Below are positions 5,877 through 12,074 of a DNA stretch of 12,482 nt, piece after piece. This DNA comes from Candidatus Thorarchaeota archaeon (GTDB taxonomy: Archaea > Asgardarchaeota > Thorarchaeia > Thorarchaeales > Thorarchaeaceae), in NCBI GenBank assembly GCA_016840245.1, contig JAEOST010000570.1, positions 1 through 12,482 on the forward strand. Direction: 5' to 3'. The notes below the pieces were generated by a model. The model was not told the origin of the DNA and searched no databases. It saw only the letters and a list, made by a program, of their open reading frames with translations. Position 1 is the stretch's first letter. Each line of letters starts with the position of its first letter. The translations under genes and the position numbers were made by a program.

Positions 5877-7040
5877 TTATCGTCTATATCTGGTGGCACC
5901 TATCCCAAGAACAACGACAACTAAGATAACTCCCAGAGCTAGCGTTATTGTTCCCATATCAGGAGTTGATATTGGCTCAGTAGTTGTGGTTGTAGTAGTT
6001 GAGGTTGAGCTAGTTGTTTCAGTTGTTGTAGACGTAGTGGCAACACTGGTTGTTGATGTGGTCACTGTGCTAACAGAAGAGCTAGTTGTGGGTTCTGAGG
6101 TTGTCACTGATGATGAGAGGGTCGTTGTGGGTTCTGAGGTAGTCACTGATGATGAGAGAGTTGTTGTAGGTTCTGGTGCATTCCATCCTGCTAATGATGC
6201 AACTAGCCACCAGAATGCTTGGCCCTTCTGCTCACAGCTTGTATATGTTGTATGGCCTGCCTCACCACCATTGAAATCTGTATGCTCAACAGGAACCTGA
6301 TAGGTCTCTTCATCCTCGACATATTCGTATGTATTTTGGTCCCCATCACTCCAGCAGTCTAGGTCTGCAAAGTCAAAGAGAACCTTGCTGTTGTCAATGC
6401 AGTACTGACGAATCATCTCATTGTTTTGCCATCTATTGTAGCCACTGGATCCTGTAGCCTGAGCATTACAGGTCATATAGACAAACATCACGTCTGGATT
6501 GGCAGACTCAAGTGCAGACATAGTATCTAGATACTGTTGTACTTGCGTGTCTGAGTAATAATCCAATTGTGTACACCAAGACCAGAGTGAAACATTGATG
6601 GTCGGATTGCTGTCCAACGTGTCCTGAGTGATATTCACACCTGCAGGAGTCTCCCAGTATAGATCTGGTGTGATGTAGCTGTGAGGTGGATTTCCATCGA
6701 GCATGCACAATGCATCAGCCTCTACAGGGAGTGTTCCACTACCTCGTGCGTGGCTATAATTTCCATCAGCTGCTTCGATTCTATCAAGTCCGGTTGTTAT
6801 CTGTGAACCGTGTGAGGTGTGTGCATAATGTACTCTAATGTTATCTTGTGCTGCATCTATCCATTCTGTTGGAATTGAATCAAGATTGATGCAGGTATGA
6901 TCGATTATCAATCCACCAGGCCAAGATGCCAGACCCATGCTATCTGAATTATCCAGCTCCAATTGAGAGTCCGATAGAATCAGTGGACTCATGAGAATCA
7001 GAAAAGTAAGTAAAGACAGTGTTAAAGAAAGACGTTTCAT
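5877..7040 (-). CDS. Membrane-anchored SGNH-hydrolase-like surface protein with Thr/Ser stalk (paralogue 2)
   Basis: The 387-residue protein has a signal peptide (1-23), a globular domain (about 44-286), a Thr/Ser-rich stalk (about 289-358) and a C-terminal membrane helix (364-382) ending in RYRR, so the domain would face outside. The domain carries [15 protein letters not shown] (71-85), seen in a group of uncharacterised SGNH/GDSL-like esterases, where a Ser here would be the nucleophile. Other conserved parts are FVYMTCNAQ (186-194, possible Asn block), FDFADLD (222-228) and the end block with [18 protein letters not shown] (252-269), which could supply Asp and His. Six cysteines (50, 112, 156, 191, 214, 269) are shared with its paralogue, suggesting extracellular disulphides. 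The stalk could be O-glycosylated. The ATG follows a GGAGTGA site and lies 16 bases after the paralogue's stop, so they are probably co-transcribed. Catalytic activity and substrate (polysaccharide ester?) are inferred. Confidence 0.72.
   Translation of the reverse strand: MKRLSLTLSLLTFLILMSPLILSDSQLELDNSDSMGLASWPGGLIIDHTCINLDSIPTEWIDAAQDNIRVHYAHTSHGSQITTGLDRIEAADGNYSHARGSGTLPVEADALCMLDGNPPHSYITPDLYWETPAGVNITQDTLDSNPTINVSLWSWCTQLDYYSDTQVQQYLDTMSALESANPDVMFVYMTCNAQATGSSGYNRWQNNEMIRQYCIDNSKVLFDFADLDCWSDGDQNTYEYVEDEETYQVPVEHTDFNGGEAGHTTYTSCEQKGQAFWWLVASLAGWNAPEPTTTLSSSVTTSEPTTTLSSSVTTSEPTTSSSVSTVTTSTTSVATTSTTTETTSSTSTTTTTTTEPISTPDMGTITLALGVILVVVVLGIGATRYRR
6085..6162 (-). repeat. Two tandem 39-base repeats in the Thr/Ser stalk
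   Basis: Units 6085-6123 and 6124-6162 are near-identical and a partial third begins at 6163. Each encodes the 13-residue unit EPTTTLSSSVTTS (register varies). The repeat is in frame, so changes in copy number would only alter stalk length. Confidence 0.85.
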
Positions 7041-7056
7041 TTTGGAATCACTCCGT

Positions 7057-8019
7057 TCATATGTTGCGTCTGCGGTAGTATAGAATGCCGACTAGTACGA
7101 TAATTGTTCCACCAACACCAACAACTGCGTATAGAATCATTGTGGAAGAAGGACCAAGTCCCGAACCATCCCAACCACCGATACGTGCTATAAGCCACCA
7201 GAAAGCCCTGCCTTTCTGCTCACAGCTTGTATAGGTTGTATGACCCGCTTCGTTGCCTACAAAATCTGGATGTTCCAGTGGAACTTGATGGGTTGTGTTT
7301 CCATCGTCATATGCATAGGTATGATGAATACCATTACTCCAAGCATCAAGATCAGCGAAGTCGAATAGCCATTTCCCATTGGTTCTACAGTACTCCCGAA
7401 TCAGCTCGTTATTCTGATATCGGTTGAATCCTGATTCTCCATCAGCCTGAGCATTGCATGTCATATACACAAAGGATACGGTGGGATTCGCAGCCTCCAA
7501 GGAAGCCATGGCATCTAGATAATCCTGAGCTTGCTCTTGAGAGTAGGAGTTCAGTTGAGTACACCAACTCCATAGACTCACTGTAATGGTTGGATTATCA
7601 TCTAGAGTTGCTTGGGTGATGTTCAATCCATCCTGGGTTTCCCAGTACAAGTCAGGTGTGATGTAGCTGTGTGGTGGATTACCATCAAGTATACACAGTG
7701 CACTTTCCTCATCTGGAAGATATCCTGACCCTTGAACCTGACTATAGTTTGCATTAGCAGCCTCGATTCGTGAGAGACCTGTTGTTATCTGTGAACCGTG
7801 TGAGGTGTGTGCGTAATGCACTTTCTCAGTCCATGCCCATACCATATCAATACCCATTGTATCCAGATTAGTGCAGGTATGATCGATTATTCTGCTGGTA
7901 GCTAACTGGTTCGCTGAGCGTGGTCCAAACTCGTTTGTAGATGCTGAAACTGCAACGGTTCCAGTTATAGCAAAGAGTGTGATTATGTATATGGCCATCA
8001 CTTTGTAGGCGCGCGACAT
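7057..8019 (-). CDS. Membrane-anchored SGNH-hydrolase-like surface protein, short form (paralogue 1)
   Basis: The 320-residue protein is a close paralogue of the next gene downstream. It has a signal peptide (about 1-27), the same globular domain (about 43-285) with [15 protein letters not shown] (68-82), FVYMTCNAQ (183-191), FDFADLD (219-225) and a C-terminal [14 protein letters not shown] block (257-270). The six shared cysteines are at 49, 109, 153, 188, 211 and 266. It lacks the Thr/Ser stalk: a short linker leads straight to the membrane helix (about 293-314) and an RRR tail, so its domain should sit close to the membrane. The start is the ATG at 8017-8019 with a GGAGAGGAG site; a TTG 42 bases upstream would fall at the predicted transcription start and is unlikely. 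It is the first gene of a two-gene unit, behind a TATA-like box at 8084-8092. Confidence 0.74.
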   Translation of the reverse strand: MSRAYKVMAIYIITLFAITGTVAVSASTNEFGPRSANQLATSRIIDHTCTNLDTMGIDMVWAWTEKVHYAHTSHGSQITTGLSRIEAANANYSQVQGSGYLPDEESALCILDGNPPHSYITPDLYWETQDGLNITQATLDDNPTITVSLWSWCTQLNSYSQEQAQDYLDAMASLEAANPTVSFVYMTCNAQADGESGFNRYQNNELIREYCRTNGKWLFDFADLDAWSNGIHHTYAYDDGNTTHQVPLEHPDFVGNEAGHTTYTSCEQKGRAFWWLIARIGGWDGSGLGPSSTMILYAVVGVGGTIIVLVGILYYRRRNI

Positions 8020-8083
8020 TGTCTCCTCTCCAAAGGCTTGGTCTGATTTGTGAAGAAACAATACAAAGTTCTTTCGCTGATAG

Positions 8084-8092
8084 ATATATAAT
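8084..8092 (-). promoter_or_regulatory. TATA-like box for the SGNH-like gene pair
   Basis: The minus strand reads ATTATATAT within an AT-only stretch. Initiation about 25 bases downstream, near 8062, would give a leader of some 40 bases that includes the GGAGAGGAG ribosome-binding site. The box lies just beyond the terminator of the preceding gene. Confidence 0.55.
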
Positions 8093-8098
8093 AATAAT

Positions 8099-8128
8099 AA
8101 AAAAAGGAGGGGGAGTGATTGACTCCCC
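8099..8128 (-). terminator. Hairpin and T-run terminator of the tyrosine-rich surface protein gene
   Basis: On the minus strand GGGGAGT (8122-8128) pairs with ACTCCCC (8110-8116) across a five-base loop. A short CT-rich stretch and seven T (A-run 8099-8105) follow. It lies right after the stop codon at 8137-8139 and separates the large surface protein from the SGNH-like pair. Confidence 0.75.
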
Positions 8129-8136
8129 TAGGCGTT

Positions 8137-10035
8137 CTATCGCGCGGCTCTGATTCTAACAATGACGAGTGTTGTAGCAACTAGACCCACTGCACCGAGT
8201 GCGATTGAGGCAATCAGGACAGTATCAATGAAGTCACTCACAACACCAGGAGGTGTTCCTGGAAAGACCATGAAGATAGGATCATGTGTGATTGAGTGTC
8301 CGTCCCAGTTAGCGTAGCATGAGCTGTAGTAGAAACTCTCCATGGACCAATAATCCATAGCCACTGAATACTCAGCGGAATCTGCAGCAGCATTTCCAGC
8401 TGATGGTTGTACTGACTCAGCACCTGCAGGTGTAGTGTCCATGAGGTAGTAGTACATGGGCATGGTTGCCGTTCCTACATCATAGGTTCCACCATCAAAG
8501 CCCCACACGTATGTACCACCAAAAGCAATGGCCGTGCGAAGAAGGTCTGCTTCCTTGAACTGAAGTTCGCCATTAGGAGCCTCAGCAGCCATTGGAACAG
8601 CAGCATCAAACTCCACAAACTCATCTGATACCTCATCGTATGTTTCAGCTACAATTGAGTAGGCAGAGAACGAACTCCAATAATCCAATGTCAGGCCTAG
8701 ACCCTGAATCTCTGAAACCGGACCTCCCGTGAGAGGATCACTAAAGTCTCCAATGTGTTGATCAATCTTGAGAACCGCGGCTTCATCCGTCACTTCGAAA
8801 CGATTGACCATCTCAAGGCGCTCGACCTCTACATCAATGTAGATGGGATCGATTGGTGGCATGATAGATACATCGCAGTACTCATAGCAGGGCATGATTG
8901 GGTAATAGCTAAGCTCTGAGAGTGTACCCTCAATATCAACAACCTCTGAGCTCCATTCAATCTGTCCATCTTCGTTCAAGAATGGCTCTACGATTGTACC
9001 AATGTCTGCATCGTTTGACCAGAAGTCATAGACCATCTCTGAGGCGGTCACATTCAGTTCGTGGCTAACCCAATCAACGATTCCATCATTATTCCAGTCG
9101 TATTCGACATCATCATAGACCATGTCCATGATACCATTGTTGTTTGTGTCGTTAAAGACACTCATACCTGAGAAGTAATGCTCCATCCAGTTGGTCTGAT
9201 TTCCAGAGGTGTACATCTCCGTGACATCATAGCCATAGTATCCATACTCACCTTGGTAGTCGTACTCGTATGACTCGTTCATGTAAGATGCCCATTCGTA
9301 ATCTTCAGCAAGAACTACTTCGCTAGGATCAACCTGAACAAGATCACTATTGTACCATGTATAGTTTGAGGAGTAGAAACTTGATGAGTTAGACCAATGA
9401 TAGTAGAATGAAGAGTAGATTAAGACCTCATCACCTGAGAAAGCAGACTGATCAGCCCCCCAGAAGATACCCCAAATATCCATTGCTGGACCTTGTTGAG
9501 CTAACTGAGAAATGTAAGAGGCATCGGGATCAAGTAGGATTACAACCAACATATTGGTGTAGTCCCATTGGTACTCGTAACTAGACTGATAGTCCTCGTA
9601 GATATAGTATCCAGCACCGTTGACATCCTCTACATAATGATAGTAACTATATGGGTCGTATGGAGAGGGAGAAGGCATTGGATAAGGTTCAGTGACATAG
9701 GTTGTGTTCGTTGGTACTGCCGTTGTCCATGTGACATCAGGAGGTAAAATTGTAGATCCTGGGACTTCCCATGTGGTTGTCGGAGGTGGTATCCAAGTAG
9801 TAATTGTAGTTGGATATTCAATTTCCCAGTCTCTGCTGTCCCAAGAATCATAGCCTGAGTCGTTGTACAATTCACTGGCTACATAGACACCAGGCAACAT
9901 CTCGGTGAAGGGATCCACAATCTGAGCTGGACTATAGTTTTGTCCTTGAGCGAGGATTGCAGTGGGTATAAGACCAACTGCTAACAGTCCTGCCATAATT
10001 CCAAAAGTTATGAGTTGCATTTTGCGTGCATTCAT
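8137..10035 (-). CDS. Large tyrosine-rich membrane-anchored surface protein with calcium-loop motifs
   Basis: I recognise no family for this 632-residue protein. It has a signal peptide (about 1-29, cut near AILAQ) and a Thr/Pro-rich stretch (75-125). A very aromatic region follows at 126-290, where about 30 of 165 residues are Tyr, mixed with Ser, Asp, Glu and Trp. Two EF-hand or thrombospondin-3-like loops follow: DTNNNGIMD (296-304) and DWNNDGIVD (313-321), both with the D-x-N-x-(N/D)-G-x-x-D pattern that binds calcium; a weaker third lies near 354-360. Residues 395-590 look like a beta-rich globular part. A membrane helix (about 604-626) and a short basic tail (RIRAAR) close it, so almost all the chain is outside. 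Several N-x-S/T sequons suggest glycosylation. The ATG at 10033-10035 has only a weak ribosome-binding site. It has its own promoter and terminator. A structural, adhesive or S-layer-related role is a guess. Confidence 0.78.
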   Translation of the reverse strand: MNARKMQLITFGIMAGLLAVGLIPTAILAQGQNYSPAQIVDPFTEMLPGVYVASELYNDSGYDSWDSRDWEIEYPTTITTWIPPPTTTWEVPGSTILPPDVTWTTAVPTNTTYVTEPYPMPSPSPYDPYSYYHYVEDVNGAGYYIYEDYQSSYEYQWDYTNMLVVILLDPDASYISQLAQQGPAMDIWGIFWGADQSAFSGDEVLIYSSFYYHWSNSSSFYSSNYTWYNSDLVQVDPSEVVLAEDYEWASYMNESYEYDYQGEYGYYGYDVTEMYTSGNQTNWMEHYFSGMSVFNDTNNNGIMDMVYDDVEYDWNNDGIVDWVSHELNVTASEMVYDFWSNDADIGTIVEPFLNEDGQIEWSSEVVDIEGTLSELSYYPIMPCYEYCDVSIMPPIDPIYIDVEVERLEMVNRFEVTDEAAVLKIDQHIGDFSDPLTGGPVSEIQGLGLTLDYWSSFSAYSIVAETYDEVSDEFVEFDAAVPMAAEAPNGELQFKEADLLRTAIAFGGTYVWGFDGGTYDVGTATMPMYYYLMDTTPAGAESVQPSAGNAAADSAEYSVAMDYWSMESFYYSSCYANWDGHSITHDPIFMVFPGTPPGVVSDFIDTVLIASIALGAVGLVATTLVIVRIRAAR

Positions 10036-10082
10036 GTTTCCATCAATCCTAAAGTACTAGGAATCTGATTCATATCGTAATC

Positions 10083-10094
10083 AAAATTATATTA
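10083..10094 (-). promoter_or_regulatory. TATA-like box for the large surface protein gene
   Basis: The minus strand reads TAATATAATTTT, about 54 bases before the ATG. This would put initiation near 10063 with a leader of roughly 28 bases. The gap between 10036 and 10227 contains no gene and appears devoted to control. Confidence 0.5.
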
Positions 10095-10106
10095 GAGTCC
10101 TTTCTG

Positions 10107-10136
10107 TGAACCGTTCAATGAACAGTCAGAAGACTG
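10107..10136. promoter_or_regulatory. TGAAC half-site array upstream of the TATA box
   Basis: Three alternating half-sites TGAAC, GTTCA, TGAAC (10107-10111, 10113-10117, 10119-10123) are each separated by one base, giving two overlapping palindromes. A small inverted repeat follows, CAGTC (10123-10127) and GACTG (10132-10136). A related ACCGTTC occurs again at 10184-10190. The position, just upstream of a TATA-like box, fits a binding site for a dimeric regulator. The protein is not known; the adjacent winged-helix gene is a candidate. Confidence 0.4.
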
Positions 10137-10162
10137 ATAGATAGATTGTGATTACTCATAAA

Positions 10163-10200
10163 GAGGTCATTGATGGTTCCAGACCGTTCGAAAAGACCTC
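10163..10200 (-). terminator. Inverted repeat after the membrane regulator gene
   Basis: GAGGTC (10163-10168) and GACCTC (10195-10200) are perfect inverted copies around a 26-base loop that contains a smaller GGT/ACC pairing. It follows the stop of the leftward regulator gene by about 28 bases and is trailed by a short T-run on the minus strand. It could be a weak terminator or part of the control region of the next gene. Confidence 0.35.
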
Positions 10201-10227
10201 ATAACTCCACAAAGGGTACAAAAATGG

Positions 10228-10722
10228 CTATCTGGGGACTTTCTTCTCAAGCTGTACAATTTTCGTTCGGCCACTCACAATTCTGCTGATGAGTGACTTC
10301 CGCTCCAAGCCACTGAGTGTTACACTCAGAGTTGACTTGCTTAACCCTGTTGCTCTCCTGAGTTCATCCTGAGCCATAGCCCCACCGTTCTCCTCAAGTC
10401 GGTTGATTATTCGACGTTCTGTATTTGTCAACGTAACAACGATGACCTGTGGTTCAACTTCTGTCACTTCAATTGTATCACGTTCTGCAATGACCCCTTC
10501 CAGATGAGATACCCTCTTCTGAAGACGCATCACAATGAGAATTGCAACATTGATGACAAGAACCAATGCAATGACGAGAGAGATGGTAGTTGCAAGGATG
10601 ACTACTTCCCTAGAAATAGGAGATGCAGATATCCAGATTAAAACAGTGAGGGAGAGTGTGACTATGGCAATTAGTACTAGGACCACATCAAGACGCGAGG
10701 TCCAAGATTTCTCCTTAGTCAT
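10228..10722 (-). CDS. Membrane-anchored winged-helix regulator
   Basis: The 164-residue protein has two membrane helices (about 12-32 and 39-66), a short coiled-coil-like linker (67-90), and a C-terminal winged helix (98-163). TNTERRIINRLEENGGAMAQ (99-118) is the first helix and turn, ATGLSKSTLSVTLSGLERKS (124-143) is the helix-turn-helix with its recognition helix, and LISRIVSGRTKIVQL (144-158) is the wing. This layout is typical of archaeal membrane-bound MarR/ArsR-like transcription factors. The DNA-binding part would be in the cytoplasm next to the membrane. The start is the ATG at 10720-10722; a convincing ribosome-binding site is absent, perhaps because it lies only 30 bases after the DinB-like gene and is read from the same transcript. 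It precedes the tyrosine-rich surface protein gene and may regulate it. Confidence 0.78.
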   Translation of the reverse strand: MTKEKSWTSRLDVVLVLIAIVTLSLTVLIWISASPISREVVILATTISLVIALVLVINVAILIVMRLQKRVSHLEGVIAERDTIEVTEVEPQVIVVTLTNTERRIINRLEENGGAMAQDELRRATGLSKSTLSVTLSGLERKSLISRIVSGRTKIVQLEKKVPR

Positions 10723-10752
10723 TGTCTAAGACATCCATGTATCAAGAGGGCT

Positions 10753-11253
10753 CTATTGCTGTTGGGCCATCCAATCTCTCCGTATTGCTTCCAGTTGTCC
10801 TGAATGATAACACAGATGACTGAACAGATTTGCGATAACCTCTCGAATAGTCATTCCAACAAAAAACTTTGGGGCAGTTCCTTCCTCAATGACTCGATCA
10901 AGTTCTTCTTGAGACACACTTTCAGCCCATTCCAATAATTCCCTCTCGCCTGAGTCATAGTATTCATGAATAGTTACGAGTGGAGTACCATCCCAATCCC
11001 CAGAAGTACCAGGACGGAATTTCTCAAACATAACCGGGTTAACAGGAGGTCCTCTATTGATCAACATGTTTAGAGAGAAATCAAAGACAGCGGCCTGATG
11101 GGCAAGTACCCATCCAAGCGCAGACATCCCAGTCCTAGGTCTGAATGTGAGGTCAGTGAGACCAACCTCATTACAGCGTTCCAGTTCAGTTTCACGCCAC
11201 GTTCGAGCAGCCTTAACACCTGCTCGTATAGAATCCAAGTCTGTCAACACCAT
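10753..11253 (-). CDS. DinB/YfiT-fold putative metal-dependent protein
   Basis: The 166-residue protein fits the DinB four-helix-bundle superfamily. The family's metal-binding triad is visible as His52 (in LGWVLAHQAAVFDF) and His146 and His150 (in LFSHLCYHSGQLEAIRRDW), the last helix being the most typical part. An R-x-x-x-G-M-S-A-L-G-W segment before His52 is also usual. Members include thiol transferases that use mycothiol or bacillithiol and many proteins of unknown role; the substrate here cannot be told. Length is normal. The ATG at 11251-11253 is only two bases from GGAG, so the GTG one codon on (11248-11250, spacing five) may be the true start. It is divergent from the zinc-ribbon gene, and the regulator gene follows after 30 bases on the same strand. 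Confidence 0.8.
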   Translation of the reverse strand: MVLTDLDSIRAGVKAARTWRETELERCNEVGLTDLTFRPRTGMSALGWVLAHQAAVFDFSLNMLINRGPPVNPVMFEKFRPGTSGDWDGTPLVTIHEYYDSGERELLEWAESVSQEELDRVIEEGTAPKFFVGMTIREVIANLFSHLCYHSGQLEAIRRDWMAQQQ

Positions 11254-11293
11254 ATCTCCTAAACAGCTGTACTCCTAAGACTGACACCTGAAG

Positions 11294-11312
11294 TTTTGTA
11301 CCTTTTGTACAA
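11294..11312. promoter_or_regulatory. Direct repeat and palindrome in a divergent promoter region
   Basis: TTTTGTAC occurs at 11294-11301 and 11303-11310, a nine-base period. The second copy extends to the palindrome TTGTACAA (11305-11312). It lies about 40-60 bases upstream of the DinB-like start and just upstream of the TATA-like box of the divergent gene, so it could be an operator or part of the DinB-side promoter. Confidence 0.3.
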
Positions 11313-11330
11313 CATTGGAACAGTCGAAAG

Positions 11331-11340
11331 CTGTATATGC
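11331..11340 (+). promoter_or_regulatory. TATA-like box for the zinc-ribbon gene
   Basis: CTGTATATGC, preceded by purine-rich CGAAAG that resembles a transcription-factor-B recognition element, lies about 37 bases before the ATG. Initiation near 11360 would leave a short leader holding the GAGGT ribosome-binding site (11362-11366). Confidence 0.45.
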
Positions 11341-11372
11341 GTTCCAAGTCTGTTATCTCTTGAGGTCACCTG

Positions 11373-11726
11373 ATGGCTGAGTCATCTACTGGACAACTTT
11401 CCGAGAAAGAACTTCGCGACCTTAAGAGGATGCAAATTGTAAAGGAGGCCCTCGATCGTCTAAAACGCAGAGGGATTGAGGCGGACATTGTTATCTGTCC
11501 AGTCTGTAAGAGCCATAGAGTTGTCGATCTTACATCGTATTCTGATTTAGGGTACATTGGTTCGTTTCATCCAGCAATGTACTGTCTTGACTGTGGATGG
11601 TACTCCCGCATCAAAATCGTGATGTCGAATAGACCAGAACCTAGTGCAGTCCTCGATGACTTGCATAAAGCATTCTCAGGTCTACTTGAAGTGACAGAGT
11701 CACTCCCTGAGGAAGAGTTTCTATAG
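11373..11726 (+). CDS. Small zinc-ribbon protein of unknown function
   Basis: The 117-residue cytoplasmic protein starts with a charged helix (about 9-34, LSEKELRDLKRMQIVKEALD), followed by a zinc ribbon: CPVC (42-45) and CLDC (71-74), separated by 25 residues that include an aromatic, Gly-rich hairpin. An acidic helical tail (89-117) ends the chain. I recognise no specific family; the ribbon resembles those of transcription- or translation-associated archaeal proteins, but that is only a fold-level similarity. The ATG at 11373 has a GAGGT site at six bases. The stop lies five bases from that of the convergent gene. Confidence 0.72.
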   Translation: MAESSTGQLSEKELRDLKRMQIVKEALDRLKRRGIEADIVICPVCKSHRVVDLTSYSDLGYIGSFHPAMYCLDCGWYSRIKIVMSNRPEPSAVLDDLHKAFSGLLEVTESLPEEEFL

Positions 11727-11731
11727 AAGTT

Positions 11732-12025
11732 TTAGGTCAATCGAACCCTTGTCAGTTCGAAGATAACAGGATTGAATCCATCAGGGCAAGCATGTTTTGC
11801 ACTACACTGATCTTTGAGCCACGGGAACCGCGCATTATACATCATAGCGTAGACCTTGGGAATCATTGAGTATAGGGCAGAGATACAGATCTTTCCTTTA
11901 ACTTCGTCACCTGTAAAGAGAACTTCATCTCCAACACAATGTCCAGCAGCACAATTACCTTCTTGACTTACAACCTTGCAAAGAATATTCCAAGTTTCTT
12001 CTCCAATACAATCGTCACTAGCCAT
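11732..12025 (-). CDS. TIGR04076-family small cysteine-rich protein
   Basis: The 97-residue protein matches the small uncharacterised family named TIGR04076. The pattern is an N-terminal strand (about 12-20), a cysteine-containing region with G-D-E (NCAAGHCVGDEVLFTG, 24-39), CISALYSMIPKVYAMMYNARFPW (47-69), and an ending CPDGFNPVIFELTRV (80-94), the most typical part. Seven cysteines (6, 16, 25, 30, 47, 74, 80) suggest metal or redox chemistry, but no function is established. The frame stays open upstream to 12208, but that part overlaps the antiporter gene in another frame and does not look like protein. The ATG at 12023-12025 is chosen; an ATG at 12041-12043 adds six hydrophobic residues and is an alternative. 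Neither has a clear ribosome-binding site. It follows the antiporter gene after 49 bases on the same strand, so co-transcription is likely. Confidence 0.68.
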   Translation of the reverse strand: MASDDCIGEETWNILCKVVSQEGNCAAGHCVGDEVLFTGDEVKGKICISALYSMIPKVYAMMYNARFPWLKDQCSAKHACPDGFNPVIFELTRVRLT

Positions 12026-12074
12026 AAGACAGATGACTATCATACTGACTCTTAAACATCCCTTAACAGAGTCA

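Noticed and set aside
5809..6300. Rightward open frame with long valine runs
   Set aside because: It is the antisense of the Thr/Ser stalk and domain end of the SGNH-like gene; the valine runs arise from reverse-complemented Thr codons.
8020..8061. TTG start adding 14 residues to the short SGNH-like protein
   Set aside because: It falls at the predicted transcription start and would place charged residues before the signal peptide; the ATG at 8019 has a strong ribosome-binding site.
8088..8105. ATA microsatellite-like run
   Set aside because: It is explained by the TATA-like box and the terminator A/T-run, and is too short to count as a repeat element.
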